Assembly: GCF_052180255.1 (NCBI RefSeq)
Contig: NZ_CP197466.1
Coordinates: forward strand, 1,302,001-1,366,000
Reading direction: 5' to 3'
Length of the DNA: 64,000 nucleotides
Origin: Paenibacillus_AM sp052180255
GTDB taxonomy: Bacteria; Bacillota; Bacilli; Paenibacillales; NBRC-103111
Shown here piece by piece: positions 17,582 through 26,582 of this stretch; the first letter of the stretch is position 1; the number at the start of each line of letters is the position of its first letter. Position numbers and translations under genes: made by a program. The notes beneath the pieces are model-generated. The model was not told the DNA's origin, did not search any database, and was given only the letters and a program-made list of their open reading frames with translations.

Positions 17582-17677
17582 TTACAAATAAAGCGCATCT
17601 GTATACATCGTCGTGATCGTATCTGCGATTTGATCTGATGAAGCGACGGAAGGGCGTTCTTTCTTTTGTCTAGCGTA
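17582..17677 (-). pseudogene. C-terminal remnant of a gene, possibly TetR-family regulator
   Basis: On the minus strand a 31-codon open stretch ends in TAA (17582-17584) and encodes '..KERPSVASSDQIADTIT' then 'TMYTDALYL', which reads like the last helix of a TetR-type regulator (pattern DQIAD-I---Y-DAL). An in-frame stop at 17678-17680 closes it upstream and no start codon or ribosome site is present. It lies in the 271-nt gap between the NSS gene and the next ABC importer. I infer a decayed regulator; the family guess rests on a short stretch only. Confidence 0.4.
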
Positions 17678-17739
17678 TTAGTTGCGTATTTTAGACGATG
17701 TTTGCGGATTATAGGATTCAGCTGCGAGTACGGTTCTTG

Positions 17740-17756
17740 TTACAATAACATTGTAA
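17740..17756. promoter_or_regulatory. 17-bp palindrome upstream of the first Fe3+-type importer
   Basis: TTACAATAACATTGTAA is a perfect inverted repeat (7-bp arms, 3-nt centre) 40 nt before the binding-protein start codon. It is a candidate operator, for instance for the AraC-type response regulator encoded at 23442-24230. It does not resemble a Fur box. Confidence 0.4.
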
Positions 17757-17795
17757 ATACGAAATTAAACAACTTAGTTCAAGGGGGAAATAGCA

Positions 17796-18818
17796 ATGAA
17801 GAAGTTTTCAATGCTGATTATCGTATGTATGTTAGTTGTGACAGCGCTTACAGGTTGTGGTGGTAGTGAGAAGGAGTCTGCTTCATCCAATAAGCTTGTT
17901 GTGTATAGTCCGAACAGTGAAGAAATTATTAAGACGATTATTCCGATGTTCGAGAAACAAACAGGGATTACAGTTGAGCTTGTAACGGCTGGAACAGGCG
18001 AAATTGTAAAGCGCTTACAGTCAGAGAAACAAAATCCATACGCAGACGTCATGTTCGGCGGATCCATGGCAGGATACCTTGAGAACGAGGGCTTATACGA
18101 GCATTACGTATCTCCTAATGATGAATTCCTAATTGAAGGACATCGCAATAAGTCGGGATTCGCTACACCTTATATTTCAGATGGAAGCGTTCTCTTAGTC
18201 AATAAGAATCTGATCGGCAACATTAAGATTGACAGCTACGCTGACTTGTTGAAACCGGAGCTTAAAGGGAAAATTGCTTCGGCCGATCCGGCGAGCTCAA
18301 GCTCTGCATTTGCACAGCTCACGAATATGCTGAAAGCGATGGGCGGCGACTATGAGAACGTGAAAGGCTGGAGCTATGTCAGCGAATTAATCAAGAATCT
18401 GAATGGTAAAATCGCGAGCGGTTCAGGAGCTGTTCACAAAAGCGTGGCTGACGGCGAGTACGTAGTTGGCTTAACCTATGAAGGTCCAGCAAACACGTAT
18501 GTTAGAAATGGTGCCCCTGTAGAAGTGGTGTACCCGAAAGAAGGCGCCGTATTCTTGGATGCAGCATCCGGTATCATTAAAGGCGCTCCGCACATGGACA
18601 ATGCCAAGAAATTTATTGACTTTATTCTATCTCAAGAAGCGCAGGATGCATTTGGTTCGCAATTAACGAACCGTCCACTACGTAAAGATGCGAAGCTTGG
18701 CGACTATATGACCCCTTTTGACAAGATTACGATGATCAACGAAGACACGGAATATGTTAGTAAAAATAAATCCAAAATCATCACGCACTACACGGATGTA
18801 TTCACAAGCACAAAATAA
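17796..18818 (+). CDS. Fe3+/sugar-phosphate-type ABC transporter binding lipoprotein (AfuA-like)
   Basis: 340 residues with a lipobox ('VTALTGCGG', lipidated Cys near residue 21). The mature part follows the ferric/AfuA/PgtC cluster of binding proteins: 'LVVYSPNSEEIIKTIIPMFEKQTGI', 'ADVMFGGS', 'YEGPANTYVRNGAP', 'GAPHMDNAKKFIDFILSQEAQ'. Family members bind Fe3+, 2-aminoethylphosphonate, phosphoglycerate or hexose phosphates. The ATPase, fused permease and a two-component system follow in one direction, an arrangement that suits an inducible organophosphate/sugar-phosphate importer better than an iron importer. The substrate call is inference. Confidence 0.8.
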   Translation: MKKFSMLIIVCMLVVTALTGCGGSEKESASSNKLVVYSPNSEEIIKTIIPMFEKQTGITVELVTAGTGEIVKRLQSEKQNPYADVMFGGSMAGYLENEGLYEHYVSPNDEFLIEGHRNKSGFATPYISDGSVLLVNKNLIGNIKIDSYADLLKPELKGKIASADPASSSSAFAQLTNMLKAMGGDYENVKGWSYVSELIKNLNGKIASGSGAVHKSVADGEYVVGLTYEGPANTYVRNGAPVEVVYPKEGAVFLDAASGIIKGAPHMDNAKKFIDFILSQEAQDAFGSQLTNRPLRKDAKLGDYMTPFDKITMINEDTEYVSKNKSKIITHYTDVFTSTK

Positions 18819-18840
18819 ACGAAAGAATTAGGTGACAACC

Positions 18841-19941
18841 ATGACAGTAACGATTAACATCAAAGACTTAGTCAAAAAGTATGCAGATGCGACGGTCATT
18901 CCTGCGTTGTCCCTGGAGATTAAGAAGGGTGAGTTCTTCACCCTTCTCGGTCCTTCCGGATGCGGGAAAACTACACTATTACGAATGATTGCTGGCTTTA
19001 ACAGCATTGAAGGCGGGACGATCAGCTTCAATGAACGGGTCATCAATCAGGTCGAACCGGGCAAACGGAATATCGGGATGGTATTTCAGAGCTATGCGAT
19101 TTTCCCTCACTTAACGGTTAAAGGCAATATTTCGTTTGGACTGGAGAATCGTAAAATTCCGAAGGAACAAATTGCCGCTAAGGTCGATGATATTCTGAAG
19201 GTTGTACAAATCGAACAATATAAGGATCGGATGCCGAAGAATCTATCTGGGGGACAGCAACAGCGTGTCGCACTTGCTAGAGCGATCGTCATTCGTCCAG
19301 ATGTGCTGCTCATGGATGAGCCGCTTTCCAACCTCGATGCGAAATTACGGATCGACATGCGGAATGCAATCAAGGATATTCAGAGGGAAGTTGGGATCAC
19401 AACCGTATACGTCACGCATGACCAAGAAGAAGCGATGGCTGTATCGGATCGGATTGCAGTCATGAAATCGGGGATCATTCAGCACCTGGGTACACCACAA
19501 GAGATTTATCAACGTCCTGCCAATGTATTCGTTGCTACCTTTATCGGTCGAACGAACATTATAGAAGGCACCCTAACGCAAGAGGAAGGCCGTTATTCCT
19601 TACAGATCGGTTCTTATTATGCTGAGCCAATGTCTAATATCCGCGTTCCTAAACCACAAGCTTCGCTGAAAGTACAAATTTCGGTACGCCCGGAGGAGTT
19701 CATTATGTCGGAGGATCAGAGCGGGATCCGAGCTACCATTGTACAAAGCGTATTTTTGGGACAAAATACACATTATTTCGTAGATCTCGAATCGGGTCAG
19801 CGGATCGAAATCACGCAGGAATCGAAAACGAGTCAAATCCTTTCCCCCGGTGAAGTGATTTATCTGAAAGTCAAAACAGACAAGATTAATGTATACGATG
19901 CTGCGGGTGAATTGAACTACACAGGGAGCGGTCAGCTATGA
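18841..19941 (+). CDS. ABC transporter ATP-binding protein (FbpC/PotA type)
   Basis: 366 residues. Walker A 'GPSGCGKTTLLRM' near residue 40, signature 'LSGGQQQRVALARA' near 135, Walker B 'VLLMDEPLSNLDAKLR' near 157 and the switch His in 'YVTHDQEEAMA'; a TOBE-like regulatory domain fills about residues 245-365. The ATG at 18841 has aggtga 6 nt upstream; GTG 18832 is an alternative. It overlaps the permease gene by 4 nt (ATGA), so the subunits are translationally coupled. Confidence 0.9.
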   Translation: MTVTINIKDLVKKYADATVIPALSLEIKKGEFFTLLGPSGCGKTTLLRMIAGFNSIEGGTISFNERVINQVEPGKRNIGMVFQSYAIFPHLTVKGNISFGLENRKIPKEQIAAKVDDILKVVQIEQYKDRMPKNLSGGQQQRVALARAIVIRPDVLLMDEPLSNLDAKLRIDMRNAIKDIQREVGITTVYVTHDQEEAMAVSDRIAVMKSGIIQHLGTPQEIYQRPANVFVATFIGRTNIIEGTLTQEEGRYSLQIGSYYAEPMSNIRVPKPQASLKVQISVRPEEFIMSEDQSGIRATIVQSVFLGQNTHYFVDLESGQRIEITQESKTSQILSPGEVIYLKVKTDKINVYDAAGELNYTGSGQL

Positions 19942-21593
19942 ATGATACGCGCAAACGGTTTGACATCTGGACCAACATTTCGTTACTGATCTTTGTCTTC
20001 TATATTCTCTTTCTAGCACTTCCGTTATTCACCATGTTGATTAAGAGTTTTTACAACGGCACGACAGGCGATTTTTCACTTGCGTATTTCACGAAATTTT
20101 TCAGCAAGCCCTATTATTTAACGGCACTATTCAATAGTATTAAAGTAACGGTCTGTGTAACTGCACTTGCTGCGCTGATTGCAACGCCGCTGGCCTACTT
20201 GATGGCCACGATTAAAATTAAAGGGAATTCTACCATCCGCATTTTGATTCTGATCTCGTCGATGTCAGCACCATTCATAGGCGCTTACTCCTGGATCCTG
20301 CTATTAGGACGAAATGGCGTAATTACTCAATTCATCAAAAATGTGTTTGGGTTCACTATGCCTGATATATATGGGTTTACAGGGATTCTCGTCGTCTTAA
20401 CGTTACAGATGGTTCCGCTTATCTTCATGTATGTATCTGGTGCGCTGAAGAATGTGGATCAATCGCTCATGGAAGCGGCGGAAAGTATGGGTTACAAAGG
20501 CTTCAGCAAAATGCGCAAGGTTCTGCTTCCATTGATTACACCAACGCTGCTCGCTGGCGGATTGCTCGTATTCATGCGCGCACTTGCTGATTTTGGTACA
20601 CCGATGTTGATCGGTGAAGGGTTTAAAACTGTTCCCGTCCTTATTTTCAATGAATTTATTAGTGAGGTCGGCGGCGATGATGGGTTTGCTGCTGCGATTA
20701 GTGTCATTGTCGTGCTCTTTGCTACCGTGATCTTCTTGCTGCAGAAATATGTATCCAATCGTAAATCTTTCACGATGAGCGCTTTGCATCCAATTGAACC
20801 GAAGAAGAAGTCGGGGATCGGTAATATTGTGGCTCACGCTGTGATCTATCTATATACGTTAATAGCTCTTTTGCCGCAGCTGTATGTTATTTATACGTCC
20901 TTTCTCAAAACAAACGGTCGAATTTTCGTCGATGGCTACTCGCTGAAGAGTTACATTGACGCATTCAGCAATATTGGTGGTGTTATCGCGAATACGTTCC
21001 TCCTTGCGGTTGTATCCATCGTCGTGATTATTCTGCTCGCGATTCTGATCGCATATGTGACGGTTCGCCGTAAAAATGCATTAACGAACACACTTGATAT
21101 CTTCACCATGTTCCCTTATATCGTTCCTGGTTCTATTTTAGGGATTGCACTGCTCATTACCTTTAACGATAAGCCGCTCGCATTAAGTGGAACCGCACTT
21201 ATTATGATTATTTCCTTCGTGATTCGACGTCTGCCTTATACGATTCGATCCAGTGCAGCGATATTGCATCAGATCAACGGGGGCATTGAAGAAGCGGCGA
21301 TCAGTTTGGGAGCTTCTCAGATGCGAACATTTTTCAAGATTACACTTCCGATGATGGTGGCGGGTGTCGTCTCGGGAGCTATTCTTAGCTGGGTTACCAT
21401 CATTACGGAGTTAAGTACTTCCATCATCTTATATACGGGGAAAACGAAGACGGTTACGGTTGCGATTTATACCGAAGTTATTCGAGGCAACTATGGCGTC
21501 GCTGCAGCGTTGTCTACCATTTTAACATTGATTACCGTCATCTCACTTCTGGTCTTCCTCAAGCTGTCTGGGCAGAAGGAAGTATCGCTATAA
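19938..21593 (+). CDS. ABC transporter permease, two fused transmembrane domains (FbpB type)
   Basis: 551 residues with two consecutive BPD_transp_1 units, each of about six helices and each with an EAA loop ('SLMEAAESMGYKGFSKMRKVLLPL' near residue 180 and 'GIEEAAISLGASQMRTFFKITLPM' near 455). A single gene thus encodes the whole channel, as is usual for the ferric/AfuB class. It shares ATGA with the ATPase stop and is followed by a terminator-like hairpin before the sensor kinase gene. Confidence 0.9.
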   Translation: MNDTRKRFDIWTNISLLIFVFYILFLALPLFTMLIKSFYNGTTGDFSLAYFTKFFSKPYYLTALFNSIKVTVCVTALAALIATPLAYLMATIKIKGNSTIRILILISSMSAPFIGAYSWILLLGRNGVITQFIKNVFGFTMPDIYGFTGILVVLTLQMVPLIFMYVSGALKNVDQSLMEAAESMGYKGFSKMRKVLLPLITPTLLAGGLLVFMRALADFGTPMLIGEGFKTVPVLIFNEFISEVGGDDGFAAAISVIVVLFATVIFLLQKYVSNRKSFTMSALHPIEPKKKSGIGNIVAHAVIYLYTLIALLPQLYVIYTSFLKTNGRIFVDGYSLKSYIDAFSNIGGVIANTFLLAVVSIVVIILLAILIAYVTVRRKNALTNTLDIFTMFPYIVPGSILGIALLITFNDKPLALSGTALIMIISFVIRRLPYTIRSSAAILHQINGGIEEAAISLGASQMRTFFKITLPMMVAGVVSGAILSWVTIITELSTSIILYTGKTKTVTVAIYTEVIRGNYGVAAALSTILTLITVISLLVFLKLSGQKEVSL

Positions 21594-21610
21594 AGCTCGT
21601 TCATATCATG

Positions 21611-21654
21611 CAAGTCGGCACCTGCGGTAAGAGGGTCGACTTGTTTTGATTTTT
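21611..21654 (+). terminator. Terminator after the first Fe3+-type importer operon
   Basis: Stem caagtcg..acc / gg..cgacttg followed by ttttgattttt, 18 nt after the permease stop. Confidence 0.65.
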
Positions 21655-21748
21655 AGAGTTTATTACCATGGACGAATGTCCACCTTTTTCCTTACACTGA
21701 ATAGAGGGGCGTAAGGTAAATAGACGGATATCATAGTCGGAGGACAGC

Positions 21749-23449
21749 ATGAAACGCAGAAAACATCGCAATTTTAAAGAATCGACCCGTCGCTTGTTTC
21801 GTTTATATACGATGATTCCGTTTGCGATATTAATGGTATTGTTCGTTATATTTACGATTGTCAACGGTAGAATCAACATGATACAGAAAACGAATCAAGC
21901 TGCACAATCGATCAGTCATTCCATCGCTGAAGTCTATCAACAATACAATGATGAGATTCAGCGGATGGCGGATTCTCCTGCCGTTGAGAACTATGTGAGT
22001 ACACGTTTGGAAAGCGAGAAGGTATACTCTGAATTCTATGATTTCAACAACCAACAGAAGGTGAAGAGCATATTTCATATTCTGAACAAAGACGGGATTT
22101 TTCTCGCTACCTCTGCACCAACGGATTTATTGGATTCCGACTTTACTTTCCGAAACTTCATTCACCGGGTAGGGTTGTATCCAAATGAGACGATAGCTGA
22201 AATGAACAGCTTTCGGTACTCACATGATCGGAATACAAGTTATTCGTTTGGCCGAGCGATCGTGAAAGATGGTCAGACGATTGGCTACATTATCTATCAG
22301 CTGTATGAAGCCGATTTTCAGAAGCTGATCTTTACGCAAAATAATGAAATCGCGTTGATTACCGATGAGTATAAGACGATCATTGCGACCACCAGTAACA
22401 TTACCAAAGGGGTTCTAAACAAGTTCCAACCAACGCTCAATAATCAGGGACATGCCCAGATTAATAACGGAAGCTACTATATGTATTCCAAACCTATCCA
22501 AGGCACGCCGATGCAAGTATTTACGCTGAATTCCTATAACTCAGAGCAATACACGTACTATACCGTGGCTATCTTTATCGTAGCGACTTGTGTGCTGCTG
22601 TGGATTATGCTGCAGTTCTTATCGAATAAAATGTCAACCCGCAATTCAGAGTCGATTGACAAATTTGTTACTGCGCTGGATGCGCTAAGAGATGGGAAGT
22701 TAGATGGTTATGTCGATATTCAGACGGGGGATGAATTCGAAACGCTGGGTCAAGAGTATAATGCGATGCTGGACCGGCTGCAGGACTTGCTCAAGAAAAA
22801 TAAAGAGCTGTCGGAACTCAGTACGATGATCGAAGTCAAACAATTACAGGCGCAATTCCACCCGCATTTCATTTTTAACGTGCTCGAAACCTTACGGTAT
22901 GCGATCAAGATGGATGTAAATCAAGCACAAGAGATTGTAATCCTATTATCTCGCTTGTTGCGATATAGTATCGGACATGATCGCAGCGTCAAGTTGAAGG
23001 ATGATATGAATTATGTGCGTGATTATTTGAAGCTCCAGCAAATTCGATTCAATGAGCGACTTGAGTATCGCATATCCGACACGGAGGAGACGCAAGATAT
23101 ATTTATTCCTAAGCTTTTACTGCAGCCCTTTATCGAAAACGCTATCAAGTATGGGTATCAGAATCAGAGCAATGTCCTGATTGAGATTCGTGTTTATACG
23201 TCGGACGAACAGCTAATTCTTGAAGTTCAAGATAATGGTCAAGGGATGGATGAGCAGACCCTGCAGGAAGTCAATCAGCTATTGCGAAGCCAGAACAACA
23301 TGACGCAGCATATCGGACTGTACAACGTTCATCGTCGTCTAGTTCTTCTGTATGGCGAAGCGTCTGGGATTCGCATGAATAGCATCCAAGGAAAAGGTAC
23401 ATGTGTGACCGTTACAATTCCTTTCGAAAGGAGTGGATCAGATGTTTAA
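21749..23449 (+). CDS. YesM-type sensor histidine kinase
   Basis: 566 residues: a hydrophobic helix at about 29-50, an extracellular sensor domain to about 275, a second helix at about 278-298, HAMP at about 300-355, the His_kinase domain with 'QFHPHFIFNVLETL' (phospho-acceptor His373) and a C-terminal ATPase with 'DNGQGMDEQTL'. It reads a signal outside the membrane and phosphorylates the overlapping response regulator. Location directly behind the AfuA-like importer suggests that it senses the imported compound. Cggagga lies before ATG 21749. Confidence 0.9.
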   Translation: MKRRKHRNFKESTRRLFRLYTMIPFAILMVLFVIFTIVNGRINMIQKTNQAAQSISHSIAEVYQQYNDEIQRMADSPAVENYVSTRLESEKVYSEFYDFNNQQKVKSIFHILNKDGIFLATSAPTDLLDSDFTFRNFIHRVGLYPNETIAEMNSFRYSHDRNTSYSFGRAIVKDGQTIGYIIYQLYEADFQKLIFTQNNEIALITDEYKTIIATTSNITKGVLNKFQPTLNNQGHAQINNGSYYMYSKPIQGTPMQVFTLNSYNSEQYTYYTVAIFIVATCVLLWIMLQFLSNKMSTRNSESIDKFVTALDALRDGKLDGYVDIQTGDEFETLGQEYNAMLDRLQDLLKKNKELSELSTMIEVKQLQAQFHPHFIFNVLETLRYAIKMDVNQAQEIVILLSRLLRYSIGHDRSVKLKDDMNYVRDYLKLQQIRFNERLEYRISDTEETQDIFIPKLLLQPFIENAIKYGYQNQSNVLIEIRVYTSDEQLILEVQDNGQGMDEQTLQEVNQLLRSQNNMTQHIGLYNVHRRLVLLYGEASGIRMNSIQGKGTCVTVTIPFERSGSDV

Positions 23450-24230
23450 AGTGTTGCTTGTTGAAGATGAAGATATGATCCGACGGGGCATTCGATTTAG
23501 TATCGATTGGTTGAAATATGATTGTATTGTGATCGAGGAGGGGCTGAACGGACAAGATGGGCTGCAGAAAATCTGCGAATACAAGCCAGATATCGTGATT
23601 ACGGACATTAATATGCCCATTATGGACGGTATATCCATGATTCGTGAGGGGCTCGAGCAGCATACCTTCAGTAGTATCATCATCTCGGGCTATAATGAAT
23701 TTCATTTGGCGAAACAGGCGATTCAGTTAGGCGTAACTGAATTTCTCGTGAAGCCGTTAGAGGACGATCAACTCATCGCAGCATTGGAATCGGCGAAGGC
23801 TAAAGTGGACCTTCTCCGCAAATACGAGATTATTTCCAATCATCCGCAAGAGAAAGAGGAGATCATTAACAGTCGGTTTCTGGAGAAAGAGACGAAGACA
23901 TCGAAGTACGTATCCAAAATGATCGCCTATGTGCAGGAGAATTATCCAAAAAAAATAAGCATTCGTGATCTCGTGGAAGAGCTGGATTTAAGCGCTTATT
24001 ATTTGAATCAGAAATTCAAGGCGGAGACCAGCTACACCTTCAATGAGTTCCTGAATCGCTACCGTATTCAGAAGTCCATTGATTTGTTAAAAGCCGGAGA
24101 TGGCAAAGTATATACCATTGCTCAGGATATTGGTTTTAGTGATTATAAATACTTTATCAGCATCTTCAAAAAATACGCTCATGGGACGCCTAGTAAATAC
24201 CTAGAATATTTCGGGGAGAAGGACATGTAG
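23442..24230 (+). CDS. AraC-type two-component response regulator (short YesN type)
   Basis: 262 residues. The receiver domain (1-120) has 'LLVEDEDMIRRGI' and the phospho-acceptor Asp in 'DIVITDINMPIMDG', and Lys in 'FLVKPLEDD'. A double-HTH AraC domain occupies about 160-258 ('ISIRDLVEELDLSAYYLNQKF', 'YTIAQDIGFSDYKYFISIFKKY'). ATG 23442 overlaps the kinase stop (ATGTTTAA) with aaaggag 8 nt upstream. Probable activator of the importer operon at 17796-21593. Confidence 0.9.
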   Translation: MFKVLLVEDEDMIRRGIRFSIDWLKYDCIVIEEGLNGQDGLQKICEYKPDIVITDINMPIMDGISMIREGLEQHTFSSIIISGYNEFHLAKQAIQLGVTEFLVKPLEDDQLIAALESAKAKVDLLRKYEIISNHPQEKEEIINSRFLEKETKTSKYVSKMIAYVQENYPKKISIRDLVEELDLSAYYLNQKFKAETSYTFNEFLNRYRIQKSIDLLKAGDGKVYTIAQDIGFSDYKYFISIFKKYAHGTPSKYLEYFGEKDM

Positions 24231-24252
24231 TGTGTGAAGCGTTGGAGACAAC

Positions 24253-24300
24253 GAAAGACGCCTTGCGGCAAGGAGTGTCCCTGAAACTGCAAGGCGCTTC
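24253..24300. terminator. GC-rich hairpin after the two-component operon
   Basis: gacgccttgc pairs with gcaaggcgc across a 22-nt loop. There is no T-tract on either side, so it may stabilise or pause rather than end the transcripts. It sits between the convergent response-regulator and kynureninase genes. Confidence 0.4.
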
Positions 24301-24375
24301 GTGTATATATCAGACCGTTAATGACGTGTAACCTTAACAAGAAGTGTTCAATCAGGAGTTTGAAGATTATAAGCT

Positions 24376-25662
24376 TTAAGCTACGACACCACGCTGTGAA
24401 TCGAATGCTTCGTATTGTTTATTATGGATGATCGCTTTAAGCACCTGTACAGTCTTCCATACATCTTCATATGTTACGTAAAGGGCAACCGGTGCTAAAC
24501 GTATAACATTTGGAGCCCGGTAGTCAGGGATGATGTTGTTCGCTTTCAGTGCTTTACAAATACGAACAGCTTCTTCATGATGCAAGCTGATGTGGCCGCC
24601 TCTACGGGAATCTTCCGTTGGGTTAAGTAATGTGAAGCCCAATTCTAACAAATCTTCATTAACCAATTGCATGAAATATTGGGTGATATGTAGCGATTTA
24701 ATGCGAATTTCTTCGATTGAAGTTTTCGCAAAAATTTCTAAGGATCCCATTAATGGAGCCATACTTAAAATATGCGGTGTACCTGTTTGGAAAGCACCTG
24801 CCGAATGTTCAACCGTTAATTGATGCTCCATATCGAACTGTTTATCTTTTCTTGAGCTGTACCAGCCTGTTAAACCGGGAATACGACCAAAATGTTTCTT
24901 GTTCACATAAAGGGAAGCAACCCCGCCTGGACCTGCATTTAAGTATTTGTAGTTACACCATACAGCAAAATCAACACCCCACTTACTGAAGTAGTGAGGG
25001 ATTGCGCCTACAGAGTGACAGCCATCAAAACCGATTATAATCCCACGAGCATGAGCTTCTTCAGTTAGGCGCTGAATATCAAGCAATTGACCACTTCGAT
25101 ACAGAACCGTTGGTAGTAAGATCAAAGCAACTTCATCCGTCATTGCTGCAATAATGTCTTCTTCTTCAATGAGGCGACCATCTCTACTTTGAATAGAAAT
25201 CAGATGGGTCTCAGGATCATATCCACGCAGTCGAATTTGACTTTGAAGAGCGTAAATATCGGTTGGGAAATCAAGCTCCGTTGCGATAATTTTGGTACGA
25301 TTGCCCTTTGGTTCATAAAAAGTAGCTGCAAGTTGGTGTAGGTTAATTGTTGTAGAACCTGTTATGATTACTTCTTCGGGTTCAGCGCCTACAAGCGGAG
25401 CCATCATTCTGCCGAGTTTTTCAGGTAAATAGAACCAAGGTTCCTCGCCTGTCGTCCAACCGTCGATATGATAATTTTTCCATGATTGGAGCATGTTAAG
25501 CAGCGTTTGCTCCGCACGTTTCGAAAGTAATCCGAGTGAATTTCCATCCAGATAAATCATACCATCCGGGATATAGAACTCATCACGAAGAGCACCTAAT
25601 TTATCCTGTGCATCCAGGTTTTTAGCGAAGTCGAGCGAGTTTTCAAATGCTGTGATTTCCAA
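24376..25662 (-). CDS. kynU: Kynureninase
   Basis: PLP enzyme cleaving L-kynurenine to anthranilate and alanine (or 3-hydroxykynurenine to 3-hydroxyanthranilate). 428 residues, normal length. 'YLDGNSLGLLSKRA' near residue 37, 'TGSTTINLHQL' near 100, and the PLP lysine Lys239 in 'WCNYKYLNAGPGG'. The start is TTG 25662 with agaggtg 7 nt upstream. Neither tryptophan dioxygenase (kynA) nor kynurenine formamidase (kynB) is adjacent, so the kynurenine must come from another locus or outside. A clear promoter lies at 25706-25734. Confidence 0.93.
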   Translation of the reverse strand: MEITAFENSLDFAKNLDAQDKLGALRDEFYIPDGMIYLDGNSLGLLSKRAEQTLLNMLQSWKNYHIDGWTTGEEPWFYLPEKLGRMMAPLVGAEPEEVIITGSTTINLHQLAATFYEPKGNRTKIIATELDFPTDIYALQSQIRLRGYDPETHLISIQSRDGRLIEEEDIIAAMTDEVALILLPTVLYRSGQLLDIQRLTEEAHARGIIIGFDGCHSVGAIPHYFSKWGVDFAVWCNYKYLNAGPGGVASLYVNKKHFGRIPGLTGWYSSRKDKQFDMEHQLTVEHSAGAFQTGTPHILSMAPLMGSLEIFAKTSIEEIRIKSLHITQYFMQLVNEDLLELGFTLLNPTEDSRRGGHISLHHEEAVRICKALKANNIIPDYRAPNVIRLAPVALYVTYEDVWKTVQVLKAIIHNKQYEAFDSQRGVVA

Positions 25663-25705
25663 GTCAATTCACCTCTTATTTTGTAAATTATGTCAATTTG
25701 GTATC

Positions 25706-25734
25706 AATATAATATAAATATGATGCAACGTCAA
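25706..25734 (-). promoter_or_regulatory. Sigma-A promoter of kynU
   Basis: Minus strand TTGACG (25729-25734), 17-nt spacer, TATATT (25706-25711). A second TTGACA lies closer to the gene but without a matching -10. Confidence 0.7.
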
Positions 25735-25741
25735 TCACACA

Positions 25742-25756
25742 AAGAAAGCGCTGTCA
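25742..25756. promoter_or_regulatory. cre-like site upstream of the kynU promoter
   Basis: The stretch with gaaagcgctgtca matches the CcpA site consensus WTGNAANCGNWNNCW at 14 of 15 positions. It lies just upstream of the kynU -35 box and behind the pentapeptide gene, so its target and sign are unclear. Confidence 0.35.
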
Positions 25757-25787
25757 AATGGTTTCTTTACCAAACGCCTTCAAAGAA

Positions 25788-26393
25788 CTAATCGATCTTT
25801 GCTCCATACGAGCGTGCCATGGCAACGGCTTGATGCATATCCATGCGAACCCCTTTGACATCTAGAGACTTAAAGTCAACACCATCTAGAATAGCCCCTC
25901 TTAAATCTGCCCCCAATAAACGGCATTTGGACATTTGTGCGCGGGACAAGTCAGCATCACGAAGATCTGCTTTTTCAAGATTACACTCATGTAGATCGGC
26001 TTCAACGAAGCGAACCCCGCGTAAATTTTGTTTGGCTAAATGCGTATGTCGCAAGTTGGTATAAGACCAATCTCCTTCTAGGATCGTCAATCCATCTAAA
26101 TGAGCTTCTGCGAAGTCAGAGCCGACCATTTTACAAGATTCAAACTTGGCGACAAATAGATTCGCTCCTCGAAAGCGGCAGTTTGTAAAAGAGGATCCCT
26201 TATGGATGGAAGCATTAAAGGCCGTATTGGTAAAATCACATTCGATAAAATGACAGTTATTTGTCCACACTTCTTCTAGATGGGCACCAGTAAATCGACA
26301 TTTGGTGAATGTACATTTGTTGAGCTCACCTTCTCTAAAATCTGCATGGCTAAAATCAACTTGATGATATTCTTGATCGTTATATTGATGCAT
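25788..26393 (-). CDS. Pentapeptide-repeat protein
   Basis: 201 residues built almost wholly of A(D/N)LXX-type repeats ('FREGELNKCTFTKCRFTGAHL', 'RGANLFVAKF', 'EADLHECNLEKADLRDADLSR', 'LLGADLRGAILDGVD'), predicted to form a right-handed quadrilateral beta-helix. Such proteins can protect DNA gyrase (Qnr/MfpA type) or act as scaffolds; no gyrase-specific loops can be judged by eye. No signal peptide, so cytosolic. ATG 26393 has gggag upstream. The role is unknown. Confidence 0.85.
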   Translation of the reverse strand: MHQYNDQEYHQVDFSHADFREGELNKCTFTKCRFTGAHLEEVWTNNCHFIECDFTNTAFNASIHKGSSFTNCRFRGANLFVAKFESCKMVGSDFAEAHLDGLTILEGDWSYTNLRHTHLAKQNLRGVRFVEADLHECNLEKADLRDADLSRAQMSKCRLLGADLRGAILDGVDFKSLDVKGVRMDMHQAVAMARSYGAKID

Positions 26394-26528
26394 GGAGTCA
26401 TCTCCCTATTACTTTTTGGTTCGTATATTTATCCTACACTATCGCATGTGAAAGGGACAACTTAACAAGTCTTTTTTCTTAATGCTAAACGCATATAAAT
26501 ATGATAATATTCCGTTTATCATTAAAAA

Positions 26529-26544
26529 TAGAAAGCGCTTTCTA
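26529..26544. promoter_or_regulatory. Palindromic cre-like operator before the second two-component system
   Basis: TAGAAAGCGCTTTCTA is a perfect 16-bp palindrome with a central GCGC, matching the cre consensus at 14 of 15 positions. It ends 38 nt before the response-regulator start, a position fit for repression by CcpA or another LacI-family protein. Confidence 0.55.
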
Positions 26545-26582
26545 ATTGAACGATCTTTGAAATGGGAAAGGTAAGGGAACGG

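Noticed and set aside
17740..17756. Fur box for the ferric-type importer
   Set aside because: The palindrome has none of the GATAAT-type hexamers of Fur sites.
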